NCBI GenBank assembly: GCA_032622095.1
Contig: CP136061.1
Span: forward strand, 127,734,754 to 127,798,753
Length of the DNA stretch: 64,000 bases
Origin: Siphonodentalium dalli
Lineage: Eukaryota; Mollusca; Scaphopoda; Gadilida; Siphonodentaliidae
Direction of reading: 5' to 3'
Part shown: positions 56,101-64,000 of the stretch, piece after piece
How the letters are laid out: the number at the start of each line of letters is the position of its first letter
Position numbering within the stretch: the stretch's first letter is position 1
Position numbers and translations under genes: made by a program
Notes under the pieces: model-generated
What the model was told of the DNA's origin: nothing
Seen by the model: the letters and a program-made list of their open reading frames with translations, nothing else
Databases searched by the model: none

Positions 56101-59100
56101 CCCCATACACCTTTCACAACTCATTAAATAACAGATTTACAATTCACTGCATTCTATTTCTCTGGTTTTTCTCATACTTTGAGAATTTGCACATGTACAG
56201 CATGTGTCATGTCTAATGATCCAATGTAGCTAATCATACCAGGGGTTAGTTCAAAGTAATTTGACAGAAAAATCAGCCTGTCTACTTACCAGATAAAATT
56301 CTTGACACGACGATAATCAATATTGTGTACGACATGCCCAATATTCCATATCCCGCCGCTGATAGTGCCAAGCAGATAACCAGGACTAACTTTCTACCAG
56401 ACTTGTCACTCCATTTACCCTGTTTTTTAGGAGAAAAAGATTACTTGTAGAATTAGTAAGAGGCAGTGAAGACAAATTTCAATTAAACTGCTAAATTAAT
56501 GTTGGAACATGGAAATGTATAAAATTAGAACAAACTAACCTTGATATACCATGTACATTAAATAATCAAACTTCTTCATTTTGGGGTGATATTAGTATTG
56601 GGTATTTGGCAGATGTGGTAGATGGGGATGAAGTGGTCATCCCATGAAATGTTAATTGTTTGAATAGAGAATTACTGTGAACAATATTTATTCATTACAA
56701 ATTATTCTTTGGCACTAATTTTGGTATACAGTGAAACCTCTCCAATCCGGACCCTCTACAATCCCTCTCCATTCCGAAATAATTGTTCGGTCCCGAATTT
56801 ACCCAAGTGCATTGTACATACGTTTAACAAAGAACAGTGAGTGATGTGTAAGATGAGTTAGTTATGATGGAAATGGAGGATGGAACAGCATCAAGCCCTG
56901 TATTTAGTGTGTCTGTCATTTGCAGAATGAGGTCTCCAGAGGGTGAATTTAGTGATTCTATCCCGCACAGAGGGTTAGCATCACCAAATTCACCCTCTGG
57001 GAACTTCATTCTGCATAGGTCTCAATTGCCATGGGAGACCTAGGATCAGATTGAAGTTCCCCAATTGAAGTTGGTGATATTCACCCATAAAAGTCACCGT
57101 GATTATGCATTTTATCTTCTGCAAATTAGAGGATATAGTAACTTCCCAGAAACGAGGGAAAAGTGACTAAAAACAATGTTGATTTGAAACTATAGATACC
57201 GGTACTTCCCAGAAGATGAGGCCTAAGCAGAATGAGGTCCCCAGAGGGTCAATTTGGTGATGCTAGCCCACTGTGCGGGATAGTGTCACTAAATTCACCC
57301 TCTGGGGACCTCATTTTGCAAATGTCAGACACGCTATATTCAGGCTAGGATAGGACAGCAAGCTTGGGCATTTATAGCAGTCCCTTCAGTTTGCAGTCTG
57401 AGTACATGTAATTGTTATTGGTTCTAAGATTTTATTGAAAAATTGAAGATATATATATAGTGAAATCATGTGACCCAAGTACTGTATTTCATACTGGTCA
57501 ATATGACGAAAAAAGGAGTAATTTTCGTAGGTTTTGCAGATTTATCTATCCTGGAAACATTAAACTTTTCGAGATAATAGTCTGCACCTTTCCGTGTGCA
57601 TTTTATTATTAGTTCCCCTGGATACAAACAGCGATATAATTTTTTTTGTTTTATATTTTCACCAACTTTTTACGTCAAAGTACATATACGATAATAGCAT
57701 ATAGTGTGTTTTGAGATGCGTGTTATCTCAATGAGTTAGAAGTACTTCTAATGAGTTGAGATAACACACATCTCAGGGGAAAAAATGTGAAAGCTGACAT
57801 TTAGTAAAATTAGGGATATTTAATCATGTTTCATCTTATATGTAGCTACACTTCTAATTGATTCCACTTGTATGCATTAATTCATTCATTTAACCATCTG
57901 AAATGCAAAAGAATATATGATCCCAATTTCAAGCAGAGAATTTTTTTGATACATCGCTAAGACAGCAACGTTGTGAGGTGAAAGCCACATTGCACATAGT
58001 CCTTTCTTATATATCATCAAACCGATATAAGATAACGAGAGGCCGATCATAAGATCGGCAGATGTTTAACCCATCCCTTGGCGATAGTAAATTACAATGA
58101 TCGGAATCATGAATTAGAGTTTTGATGTTGAATTATAGAGTATACTGTAATGTACTATTATAGACAAATGTACATAATAACACAAACAAGAGGTATGCAC
58201 TCGCGTGCTAGCATGCCCCCACCGTGGCAAATTCAACCCGCATTATCCGTAAACCCAACAAAAAAGATTTTTAACTCATAAAGAAAAATTTGGATTAATA
58301 ATATCGATATGGTGTCACAAGAAGCTTGTACAGAAAAAAAGATGGACGGACCCAAAACTGTGGTAAAAATCATTGTTCCGAACCCATATTCGAAGAAACT
58401 TCTGGAAAATATCCTAACTTGATAGAATCGACACAAAAAAATCCCAAATTTTTTTAAGTCGAAAATGAAGTGTAATGTTAGGAAAAACAGTCCGAGCCAA
58501 CCCTGAGCCGCATCATGTAGAGAGGGTATTGTGAGAAGCATGTATACCAAAAATTATTTAAATCGGTTCATATTTGTTAAAGTTATTAAGTCGGACAGAA
58601 TTTTCTAAGTCAAAATAAGTAAGGCGTAACTTAAAAAATGAAAGTCGGACCGCACCGCAATTAGCATCATGCGGAGAGGCGGTCCTAAGGAGATTGCATA
58701 CAAAAAACTATTGAAATCGGTTCATAGTTGTTCGAGTTATGAGGTCGGACGGACGGACGGACACACAGAGGGAGAAAGTGTGATGGACGGACGGCGCGAC
58801 GGACGGACGGACAGACGCAGTCAATCCAGTATACCCCCCATTTTATATGGGGGTGTAATTATTGGAATATTTATGGGTCAAATAGGGAGACTTGCACATA
58901 TAAGTGAATACACTGGCACAGGATCTGTAATGCTGGACCAGCGCAGCCTTGGATTAAATGTGATAAGGTGACCTGGACATGGAATACTTAGGTTAAATTG
59001 TTAATAGAGTCCAATTTAAGTTTACAATGTTAATGTATCAAATTCTACCAACAACACAGCGATAAAGATAAGCCATCTCACTGCTGACCCATTAATATCA

Positions 59101-61204
59101 ATTATTGTCAACTAATCACTGGTTTTGTTTATGCTGAATCTGGGCAACTCTATTAAACCTATAAAAGACATAAGAGACATAAAAAAATTATATAGCCATA
59201 TTAAGGGCAAAGTAGTCCAAAGTCGTGGATAGAATTGGTTAATTGGGTTTAATATCCCTCCGAGTTCAATCTAAATTATATTTAACAATAATTTTATATT
59301 TTTTGCTTTGCTTAAAATGACCGAGGAATTCAATCTAATTTTTGTTTGTTTTTTTTTTATTAAGAGGGAATATATTTTTTAAAAGGGCCATAACTCCGTA
59401 AACAAAATTAGATCAAACCATATTCTGTATTTTGGGCTGAGAAACTCATATACAACATTTGGTTCCTATTGGATAGAAAATGTTTCAGTTATTGTATTAT
59501 GCATAAAGTGTCTATGGACAGACGGACGAACAACGAGTGGTCAATCTGGACGTCGACACTATGTGTACCATACTATGGTATGGGTACACATTAAAATCAT
59601 ATCCCCACTCCCAGAAGAAGGAACGTGCTACCCTACTCTCAAGATGTTATCCTACACTCAGCACTGTGTCATGACATCAATTTTTGCGTCATATGGTATC
59701 CTTGCATATTATTTTAACAGAAATGGCTGGTGATGTGGCTTTAAGGACATATTAGGTCCAACCGTGTGTTTGACTGTAGTCTGAGTCGTAACAAACTGGT
59801 ATAGAAAATATAATAAACGCATCAGTCAATTGTTCTTAGTAGCATACAGGCTTTCTCCTCTCGTGAGATGTGAGGATTATTGTCACTTGGCTAGCGCCTT
59901 ACAAAAATAATCCTCTGCATCTCGCTCAAGAGAAAAGAACGCTACTCAGAACAGTTAACTATTGTATATATATTCCTCTATTTTTTGTGTTTTAAATTTA
60001 TACATATATTAACGATGAGATAGGACTGCAAGCAGGGGTGGCACCAGTGGGGGGCACGGGGGGGGGGGGGGGGGGGGGGGCTACAGCCCCCTTGTCGGTG
60101 AGCTCTAGCCCCCATGTCGGGGAGGACTTGTCGGGGATTTTCTATATGTAAGTCGGTTGTGTGTATAAGATGAAGTAATCATGTACAGACTGTCAGTGTG
60201 CGAAAGTGTCAGAGAGAGAACATACAGCGGAATATATCCCACACAAAATATTCATGGCACATGTTCCCATTAAATCCGGGGGTATTCCCCTGTATTTTTA
60301 CACCATCAGCATTTTAGTGGTAATGAAAATCTATTGAAACATGTATGCTTTATCATTGCTGGCTACTCTGGCATTCGTCACAATGGCCACATTGGTCTAT
60401 AGAACCATTGAGTGCCTACAGTATGGCCACATGTTAGCTATATCCCCGACAGTGAATTTGAGTGAAACACCATGCTGGCACTTGCAACTAATGAAATTAG
60501 AAATTAGAATTTAGAACTGACACAGAAGACAAGTGGCCTCCCTAGAATATAGGAATTTTCACAACAATTCATGGGTTTTAATCTTCGAGTTATCTCATCT
60601 GCTAATTATGGCTGATGTATTGCTAAACTTTATGTCGACTCCCTCGCATTTTGGCCCGGCCCGGAACCATCATGTGTCATGTGTTACGTTCAGATATATA
60701 AGAAGCAAGGCATTAATTTACTATAATTACTTCAATATGGTTTTGTTCATTGGTTCGCCACACACACTATGTGCGCTCATTTCACATACCAACAGGCAAT
60801 ATGGTGTAATTTAGTGTAGCCCCCCTGTCGGGGAGCTGTGCTCCCCCGGGGAGCTGTGCTCCCCTGTCGGGGATTTTCTGGTGCCACCCCTGACTGCAAG
60901 GAAAGGAGCAGAGAGTTAACTTGTATGTTGATGCTTCCATGATGAAGAACTTGCAAATCCTACAAAAACTCCACCTTTTGCAAAATTAGGACTGCTATTA
61001 CGGGTGTATTTTGAGCATAACAGACCTCTACTGGTACATAATAGATAGTTAAACTACAATTTGAAGTGGTCCTATGAACAATCAGACATCTGGCTTTCTG
61101 AGTATGCTATTTTAGCCAATCGATCTTTGGGCTAAAAGTGTTATCATTTTATTTACTCACCACTATGGGACTTGAGAAGAGCTGTATAGAGCCATATAAA
61201 GAAC
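49429..61204 (-). CDS. MFSD9: MFSD9-like major facilitator transporter, four visible exons (5' end missing)
   Basis: Joined on the minus strand: 61204-61161, 56419-56290, 53370-53161, 50144-49429. Introns are GT-AG and phases agree; 1,100 nt give about 366 residues. The join reads SLYGSIQLFSSPIV + GKWSDKSGRK, the classic MFS loop 2-3 motif (G-x-x-S-D-x-x-G-R-K/R), followed by transmembrane helices, and then SRILSGLVKHSQNVCKSHIA, which resembles the MFSD9 segment after helix 4. The GFILGPLVGGH motif (helix 5) is typical of the drug/H+ antiporter-like MFS branch. The usual length is ~470 residues, so about 100 N-terminal residues (first two helices) are missing from this model. The substrate of MFSD9 is not established. 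MFSD10 is the main alternative. Confidence 0.8.
50216..50470. mobile_element. TTAA MITE, CCCTTTCATGA family, two hairpins intact
   Basis: The right TTAA is at 50471-50474; the left side has decayed to ATAACACTTTCATGATGAG. Both hairpin modules (50274-50325 and 50363-50420) are well preserved, with reversed orientation of the whole relative to 19881-20109. Confidence 0.8.
50921..51183. mobile_element. TTAA MITE, CCCTTTCATGA family
   Basis: TTAA at 50917-50920 and 51184-51187; ends CCATTCCATGACTGGAGCTT and (reverse) CCCTTTCATGACAGGATCTG. Two hairpins with mutated arms. 263 bp. Confidence 0.85.
51655..52405. mobile_element. Foldback element, CAAGCCTG family, with internal 300-bp duplication
   Basis: Ends CAAGCCTGAGTTTAGTGTGC and (reverse) CAAGTCTGAGTTTAGTGTGC. 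Perfect target duplication TTCTCATA at 51647-51654 and 52406-52413. It has three hairpins instead of two because a hairpin plus spacer is duplicated: 51781-52080 and 52081-52380 are nearly identical with a period of exactly 300 bp. Confidence 0.92.
52560..52731 (-). repeat. Fragment of the repeat at 58200-58340, inverted
   Basis: GCGGGTTGAATTTGCCACGG and the preceding ATATCGATATTATTAATCCA block match 58215-58320 in reverse orientation. Confidence 0.65.
52736..52951. mobile_element. TTAA palindromic MITE, TTTCAGTGCCAAG family (long copy)
   Basis: TTAA at 52732-52735 and 52952-52955. Near-perfect 216-bp palindrome; the outer arms are those of 36688-36803, with an extra inner palindrome (ATGTGATACATTGATGGAAA and reverse) and a centre of AGAGCTCTT repeats. 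Confidence 0.9.
53161..53370 (-). CDS. MFSD9: MFSD9-like visible exon 3: helices 5-6
   Basis: 210-nt exon, acceptor TTTTCAG and donor GTGAGA on the minus strand. It encodes GLVKHSQNVCKSHIADVIPA, then ERQSTVQG (a charged cytoplasmic turn), then NSASSIGFILGPLVGGHMAE and a helix ending FVFMMNT. It enters and leaves in phase 1. The open frame extends beyond both splice sites, but the extension (QNNCCMFSYKV and so on) does not look like MFS. Confidence 0.87.
53501..53662. repeat. Near-perfect 162-bp palindrome
   Basis: Arms start ATTATACAATGTTGTGTACA and run ~70 bp each (through AGTCATATTGGAC) around a short GAGACACGCCAGTGTC loop. Pieces of the arm (AGTCCAATATGACTTT) recur at ~53930-54000. Intronic. 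Confidence 0.85.
54234..54895 (+). repeat. Minisatellite, ~43-bp unit, 15 copies
   Basis: The unit is GGGTCAGTAAGGTGTTTGAT + GGATCC + a variable (AT)n stretch; 15 copies of CAGTAAGGT. Length varies mainly in the ATATAT part. All frames crossing it (I-Y-I-H-G-S type peptides on both strands) are artefacts of the repeat. Confidence 0.95.
54946..55075. repeat. 130-bp foldback, GAGGTTGAC arms
   Basis: Arms TTATTGCATTGTTTCGAGGT and (reverse) TTATTGCATTGTTTCGAGGT continue to GAGGATTT; the loop has GGCC-rich mini-stems. The inner GTTGATAA/CCGAG words also occur near 3160-3240 and 62340-62420. Confidence 0.75.
55114..55872. mobile_element. TA-flanked element with ~230-bp inverted ends
   Basis: Ends AACACCTCAAAAAAAGAAAG on both sides in inverted orientation, then a C7 or C10 run and CTAATATATTCGGTAATATT. 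Inverted similarity extends to the GGAAGAGGGG block near 55275 and 55700. Flanked by TA at 55112-55113 and 55873-55874. Probably a Tc1/mariner-type non-autonomous element; no complete transposase frame. Confidence 0.8.
56290..56419 (-). CDS. MFSD9: MFSD9-like visible exon 2: signature loop and helices 3-4
   Basis: 130-nt exon, acceptor AAAACAG and donor GTAAGT on the minus strand. It begins GKWSDKSGRKLVLVICLALS, with the MFS D-x-x-G-R motif followed by a hydrophobic helix, and ends with SRILS plus one base. It enters in phase 0 and leaves in phase 1. Confidence 0.85.
56730..56825 (+). mobile_element. Truncated element with CAGTGAAACCTCTCCAATCC end
   Basis: TA-CAGTGAAACCTCTCCAATCC followed by GGACCCTCT resembles the terminal repeat of pogo/Tigger-type elements as I know them. 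No right end was found. Confidence 0.55.
56892..57348. mobile_element. Foldback element, CAAGCCTG family, complete copy
   Basis: Left end CAAGCCCTGTATTTAGTGTG, right end (reverse) CTAGCCTGAATATAGCGTGT. Two hairpins and the full spacer (ATTCACCCATAAAAGTCACC). The target duplication is unclear (AACAGCAT on the left, GACAGCAA near the right). Confidence 0.82.
57709..57777. repeat. Small hairpin, GTGTTATCTCAA arms
   Basis: TTGAGATG-C-GTGTTATCTCA pairs with TTGAGATAACACACATCTCA around an AGAAGTACTTCT centre. Confidence 0.65.
57990..58860 (-). repeat. Dispersed repeat with GGAC microsatellite
   Basis: 57990-58200 matches 3090-3560 in reverse. 58200-58860 contains ATTGAAATCGGTTCATAGTT-type units and a (GGAC)n microsatellite near 58745-58815, ending CCCCATTTTATATGGGGGTG. 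The 105-residue minus frame at 58233-58550 lies in it and is not supported as a gene. Confidence 0.6.
58870..58950. mobile_element. TTAA MITE fragment, CCCTTTCATGA family
   Basis: AGGGAGACTTGCACATATAAG followed by ACACTGGCACAGGATC and ACCAGCGCAGC is one hairpin arm and the right interior only. Confidence 0.6.
59380..59600 (-). repeat. Dispersed repeat fragment with GGAC-type tail
   Basis: AAGGGCCATAACTCCGTAAA, GCTGAGAAACTCATATACAA, GACAGACGGACGAAC: the same style as the 155-bp unit repeats at 12, 18 and 27 kb, but a distinct sequence. Boundaries unknown. Confidence 0.45.
60033..60892. mobile_element. Non-autonomous hAT-like element, CAGGGGTGGCACCAG ends
   Basis: Ends CAGGGGTGGCACCAGTGGGG and (reverse) CAGGGGTGGCACCAGAAAAT. 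Perfect 8-bp target duplication ACTGCAAG at 60025-60032 and 60893-60900. A 23-G tract (60058-60080) and CCCCTGTCGGGGAGCT-type repeats lie just inside the ends. 860 bp, no transposase. Confidence 0.92.
61161..61204 (-). CDS. MFSD9: MFSD9-like visible exon 1: helix 2 end
   Basis: 44-nt exon, acceptor TTTCAG and donor GTGAGT read on the minus strand. It encodes SLYGSIQLFSSPIV after two bases of a split codon. With the next exon it rebuilds the MFS signature across helices 2 and 3. It is too short to stand alone; the support is the motif plus exact phase continuity. Confidence 0.78.
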
Positions 61205-61677
61205 CTGAAATGTTACTGTATAGTAGTATTCTGAAGCTTTCTCGTTTTACTGTTGAAAAGTGCTAAAGTGAAAAATTTCACAAATGGCCACAATAAAAAT
61301 ACTGCTAAATTTTCATCAAAATAGTTTTCAAAAGTGGGAAAGGTGGGTATATTTTATTTTTATTTCATTATGATATCAATATTGAATGCAAGATTATAGT
61401 CTAAAAGACATCTATAGTCTTGTCTGATGATGGGAAACATCTTAATATATTGAGTTCACCTCGTGCAATGTGATGTTATATTTTTTATCATGATTCAATA
61501 TGTCTTTACTGATGTTAGTTAAAGTAATAACAGGCTGCGATGTTCATTTACATAGCATTTGTATCTACTTGGAGATGAAAGTCTATTGTCTATTGCACAA
61601 ACCAAGGCAATTCTTGCTGCATTTCATGAATAAACTGATCCTCGCAACAAGAACAACAGAACCATCCACATGATTTA
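61205..61677 (-). other. MFSD9-like upstream intron, nothing recognised
   Basis: Should be the intron leading to the missing N-terminal exon. No MFS-like segment was seen. Confidence 0.4.
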
Positions 61678-62559
61678 CCCTTTTATGATGGTAGATGCAC
61701 TGGTGCAGCATTAAAGATCCTGTGTCAGTGCATTCTCTGATAAATGTGAGTCTCCCATAGTGAGCCTCGCATATATAAGAGAATGCCTGTCTTACAAGGT
61801 GAAGGAAAATATTGTGAGGTCAATATATTTAGAAGTTATTACTTGGTTAGTTGGATATCGACCGAGATATCAGCCCGAGGTAACTTCATATCAGCCTAAG
61901 ACCGAAGGCCGATGGCTGATATGAAGTTACGAGGGCTGATATGTCTCGGCTAATATCCAACTAACCAAGTTATAACCTCATTATTAATTAGATCAACAGT
62001 ATTATGGCAATACCATTACTATCCATTCCAATTTCAGTTCATCAGTATTTTCAGTTCATCATAATATTTAAAGTACAACAGATATAACTATATTTATATC
62101 TTATATACGATGTTGAATAGTTGTAAATTTGTGTATGACCATGCACATTATAAGTCCGAGTAGATATTTATAATTTCCATTTAAATTATGGAGTAAATAC
62201 CAGTTCAAAATGACATGGTACACATCATTATGAAATTGTCGTTACATAGGCCTAGCACTGTGATTGCATCCCCGAAAGGCTGTTATGTTGGATGTAAACA
62301 CTACACTTCACTCGGTGACGTAACAACTTACATCAGCCGAGTTTTACAGTGGGTTATCAGCCGAGTTTAGTGGGTTATCAACCGAGTTTGGAGTGATACA
62401 AGCCGATGTTGATAATACGTCACTCAAGGCAAAAATGTGATATCTAATTAATAATCTCTTATATATGAGAGGTTCCCGATATGGGAGACTCGCATATATA
62501 AGAGAATGCATTGGCACAGGGTTTTCCCAAAATTTCAGGAAGCTCCAGTCAAGGAAGGG
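61678..62559. mobile_element. TTAA MITE (CCCTTTCATGA family) split by a foldback
   Basis: The left part (61678-~61827) and right part (~62454-62559, TTAA at 62560-62563) together make one standard two-hairpin element. The left flank has decayed to TTAC. The ~625-bp middle is the foldback listed next. Confidence 0.78.
61828..62453. mobile_element. Foldback inserted in the TTAA MITE
   Basis: Contains a hairpin at 61835-61976 (arms GTTATTACTTGGTTAGTTGG and reverse, loop with CGAAGGCCGATGG) and a second inverted pair near 62318-62408 (GTGACGTAACAACTTACATC against GATGTTGATAATACGTCAC). TCAGCCGAG words recur. Exact ends uncertain. Confidence 0.65.
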
Positions 62560-62563
62560 TTAA

Positions 62564-64000
62564 TAGTAACCTGATCCCAACAGCTTTCAAGAGTGGGTGG
62601 GTCCTCTCCCTTACTAGGCCTCTCCTAGAGCCCGAAGCCGCCATCGCACGCCGCCGCTGCCAGCCATATTGGCCACAAGCCGCCGCCAGCCATATTATCT
62701 CTAACGCCAGCCACATTTAAAAATCTCCGCCGCCGGAATTGTTAAATGGCTGAGCTGTGTGCATGGGATTATATTTCAAGCACAACTGTACTGTGAATCG
62801 CAAAGAACTAAACCGCATTTCCTAATATTGGCATACTCGCATGCATGGACACGGCATGGTTGTTATATTATCAGAACACCGGGCCCTTATGACTATCCCA
62901 ATGCACGCTTTCATATAACTGAATGGGCGCATCCACTCGGTATTGAAAGGGTTAAAATATAAATTGTTTATATCGACAACACCCAGTCTCAGACATCGCT
63001 GGCATTTGTCAATATATACACATAAGAATAGAAAATATTTTGAAATATTATATATCTTATACTATCGGGTTCATCATTCAATGATGCATGGTATTGCAAG
63101 ATGGCAGTGGTGAAAGCAGTCTGAAGTCGACATAAGTCCAAATGAAACTACTTATACCCAGAGACGTGGCGACAGGTGGGAGGTTGGGGTGTCTCACCCC
63201 CCCAACTTTGGTCAACATTTTCAACAGTTGGAAATTTCATCCATACCAGGCTATATCACAACATCAGTTGGAAATTTCACACCAACAATAAGTTGAAAAT
63301 ATTCTCGTAGTTTGATTTTCAAACAATTTATTGGGGGAATTTATTGTATTTGGAGCAATATTTGCATATTTTCCTACCTTTGGTAAAAATTTTGGACTGA
63401 AATTTCCAACAGTTGGAAACCTTGTGTCCTGTCCCTCCCCCGTGAACAGTCAACAACTGGTAGTTAATATAAGAAAACAATATTGTCCTACATTTGGTCA
63501 ACATGGTCATTGGAATTGTCAGTTATACAGATTAGATGGGACACTATACATAGTATATCCATGCCAGTCCTTCGTGAATTTTCGTCATAATTGAAAAGCC
63601 CAACATCAAAAGATTACGCGTGGTCTGGAATTCTATACGTGTTCACCACAAACGCAAAAAAAAAAAAAAACGGCGTCTATAACCGGGGATTATAGGAACA
63701 TTTCGAAAACGAAAATACGCTAAATGATAACATCTCAGCCGGCTGAGCTGCCATATTTCGTCAGCCACGAACGTCGTGACTGAGCCGGCTTAGCTAGCGA
63801 ACCAGCCACGGAAATCGGTTGAGCCAGCCATGAATACTATTTGTCATGGCTTCGGGGTCTAGCCTCTCCATACCAGAAATCCATGATAATTTTATAAATT
63901 TGGGAACATAGCTAACAATGGCACGAACTCTGATGGCAATTTAGTTAAAACTTACTTTATAAAATGGATTCTCCAATTTAGTTAAATAGATTCTCCCATT
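62564..64000. other. Unassigned, with a GC-rich CCGCC stretch
   Basis: 62610-62735 is locally GC-rich (CGCACGCCGCCGCTGCCAGC, repeated GCCAGCCATATT). A GAAAGGGTTAA MITE-type end is at ~62946. Around 63200-63425 the words CAACAGTTGGAAATTTC repeat. 63730-63830 has repeated CAGCCGGCTGAG words. No exon recognised, although the missing MFSD9-like N-terminal exon could lie here or beyond. Confidence 0.4.

Larger units (their letters stand above)
53371..56289 (-). other. MFSD9-like intron between visible exons 2 and 3 (2.9 kb)
   Basis: GT-AG in phase 1. Holds two large palindromes, a minisatellite and a long-TIR element, listed separately. Confidence 0.75.
56420..61160 (-). other. MFSD9-like intron between visible exons 1 and 2 (4.7 kb)
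   Basis: GT-AG in phase 0. Contains repeats listed separately; no other gene recognised. Confidence 0.7.

Noticed and set aside
63956-64000. Possible minus-strand exon ending at a GTAAGT donor (63955-63950)
   Set aside because: The translated piece does not resemble MFS sequence, and similar bases (ATGGATT-TCCAATTTAGTT) recur at 53420, suggesting a repeat.

Overview
The window is nuclear DNA of an animal: AT-rich, intron-split, and crowded with short non-autonomous DNA transposons. The transposon mix (Helitron-like elements with internal tandem arrays, TTAA-flanked palindromic MITEs, hAT-like elements, repeats carrying ACGG or CTGT microsatellites) and the insertion-rich introns suggest a marine invertebrate, perhaps a lophotrochozoan such as a mollusc. 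That placement is an inference from repeat style and is weak. No bacterial operon, CRISPR array, rRNA or convincing tRNA was found.

Two genes can be assembled exon by exon with splice sites and phases that agree. On the + strand, ten exons between 12752 and 37092 encode an NPAT-like protein (coactivator of replication-dependent histone genes): the LisH-type N-terminal domain, the basic segment that follows it, a conserved acidic helix (exon 6), an AT-hook, basic stretches and a short conserved C-terminus. The visible part is about 2,058 residues, larger than vertebrate NPAT; only a short first coding exon is missing. On the - strand, four exons between 61204 and 49429 encode about 366 residues of a major facilitator transporter most like MFSD9; the N-terminal exon or exons were not found. 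The two genes converge, with about 12.3 kb between their stop codons.

Layout: 1-12.7 kb has no recognised gene and holds two pairs of joined Helitron-like elements (1312-2555 and 5924-7923, the second with a nested hAT-like element), a cluster of a short dispersed motif (3.9-4.9 kb) and several inverted repeats. 12.7-37.1 kb is the NPAT-like gene; its introns carry MITEs, a head-to-tail Helitron trimer (21687-23636), two nested families of ~155-165 bp repeats, and a hAT-like element with a perfect 8-bp target duplication. 37.1-49.4 kb is intergenic: foldback elements, TTAA MITEs, a CAGT/TA MITE, and a 2-kb array of ~150 bp repeats. 49.4-61.2 kb is the MFSD9-like gene, whose introns hold large palindromes, a 15-copy minisatellite, a long-TIR element and another hAT-like element. 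61.2-64 kb holds a TTAA MITE split by a second foldback and unassigned sequence.

The most notable pattern is the population of palindromic elements. Several unrelated terminal families share a two-hairpin plan, and one core hairpin occurs inside two different TTAA-flanked families, as if hairpin modules had been exchanged. Many boundaries are supported by directly visible target duplications (TTAA, TA, or perfect 8-mers).
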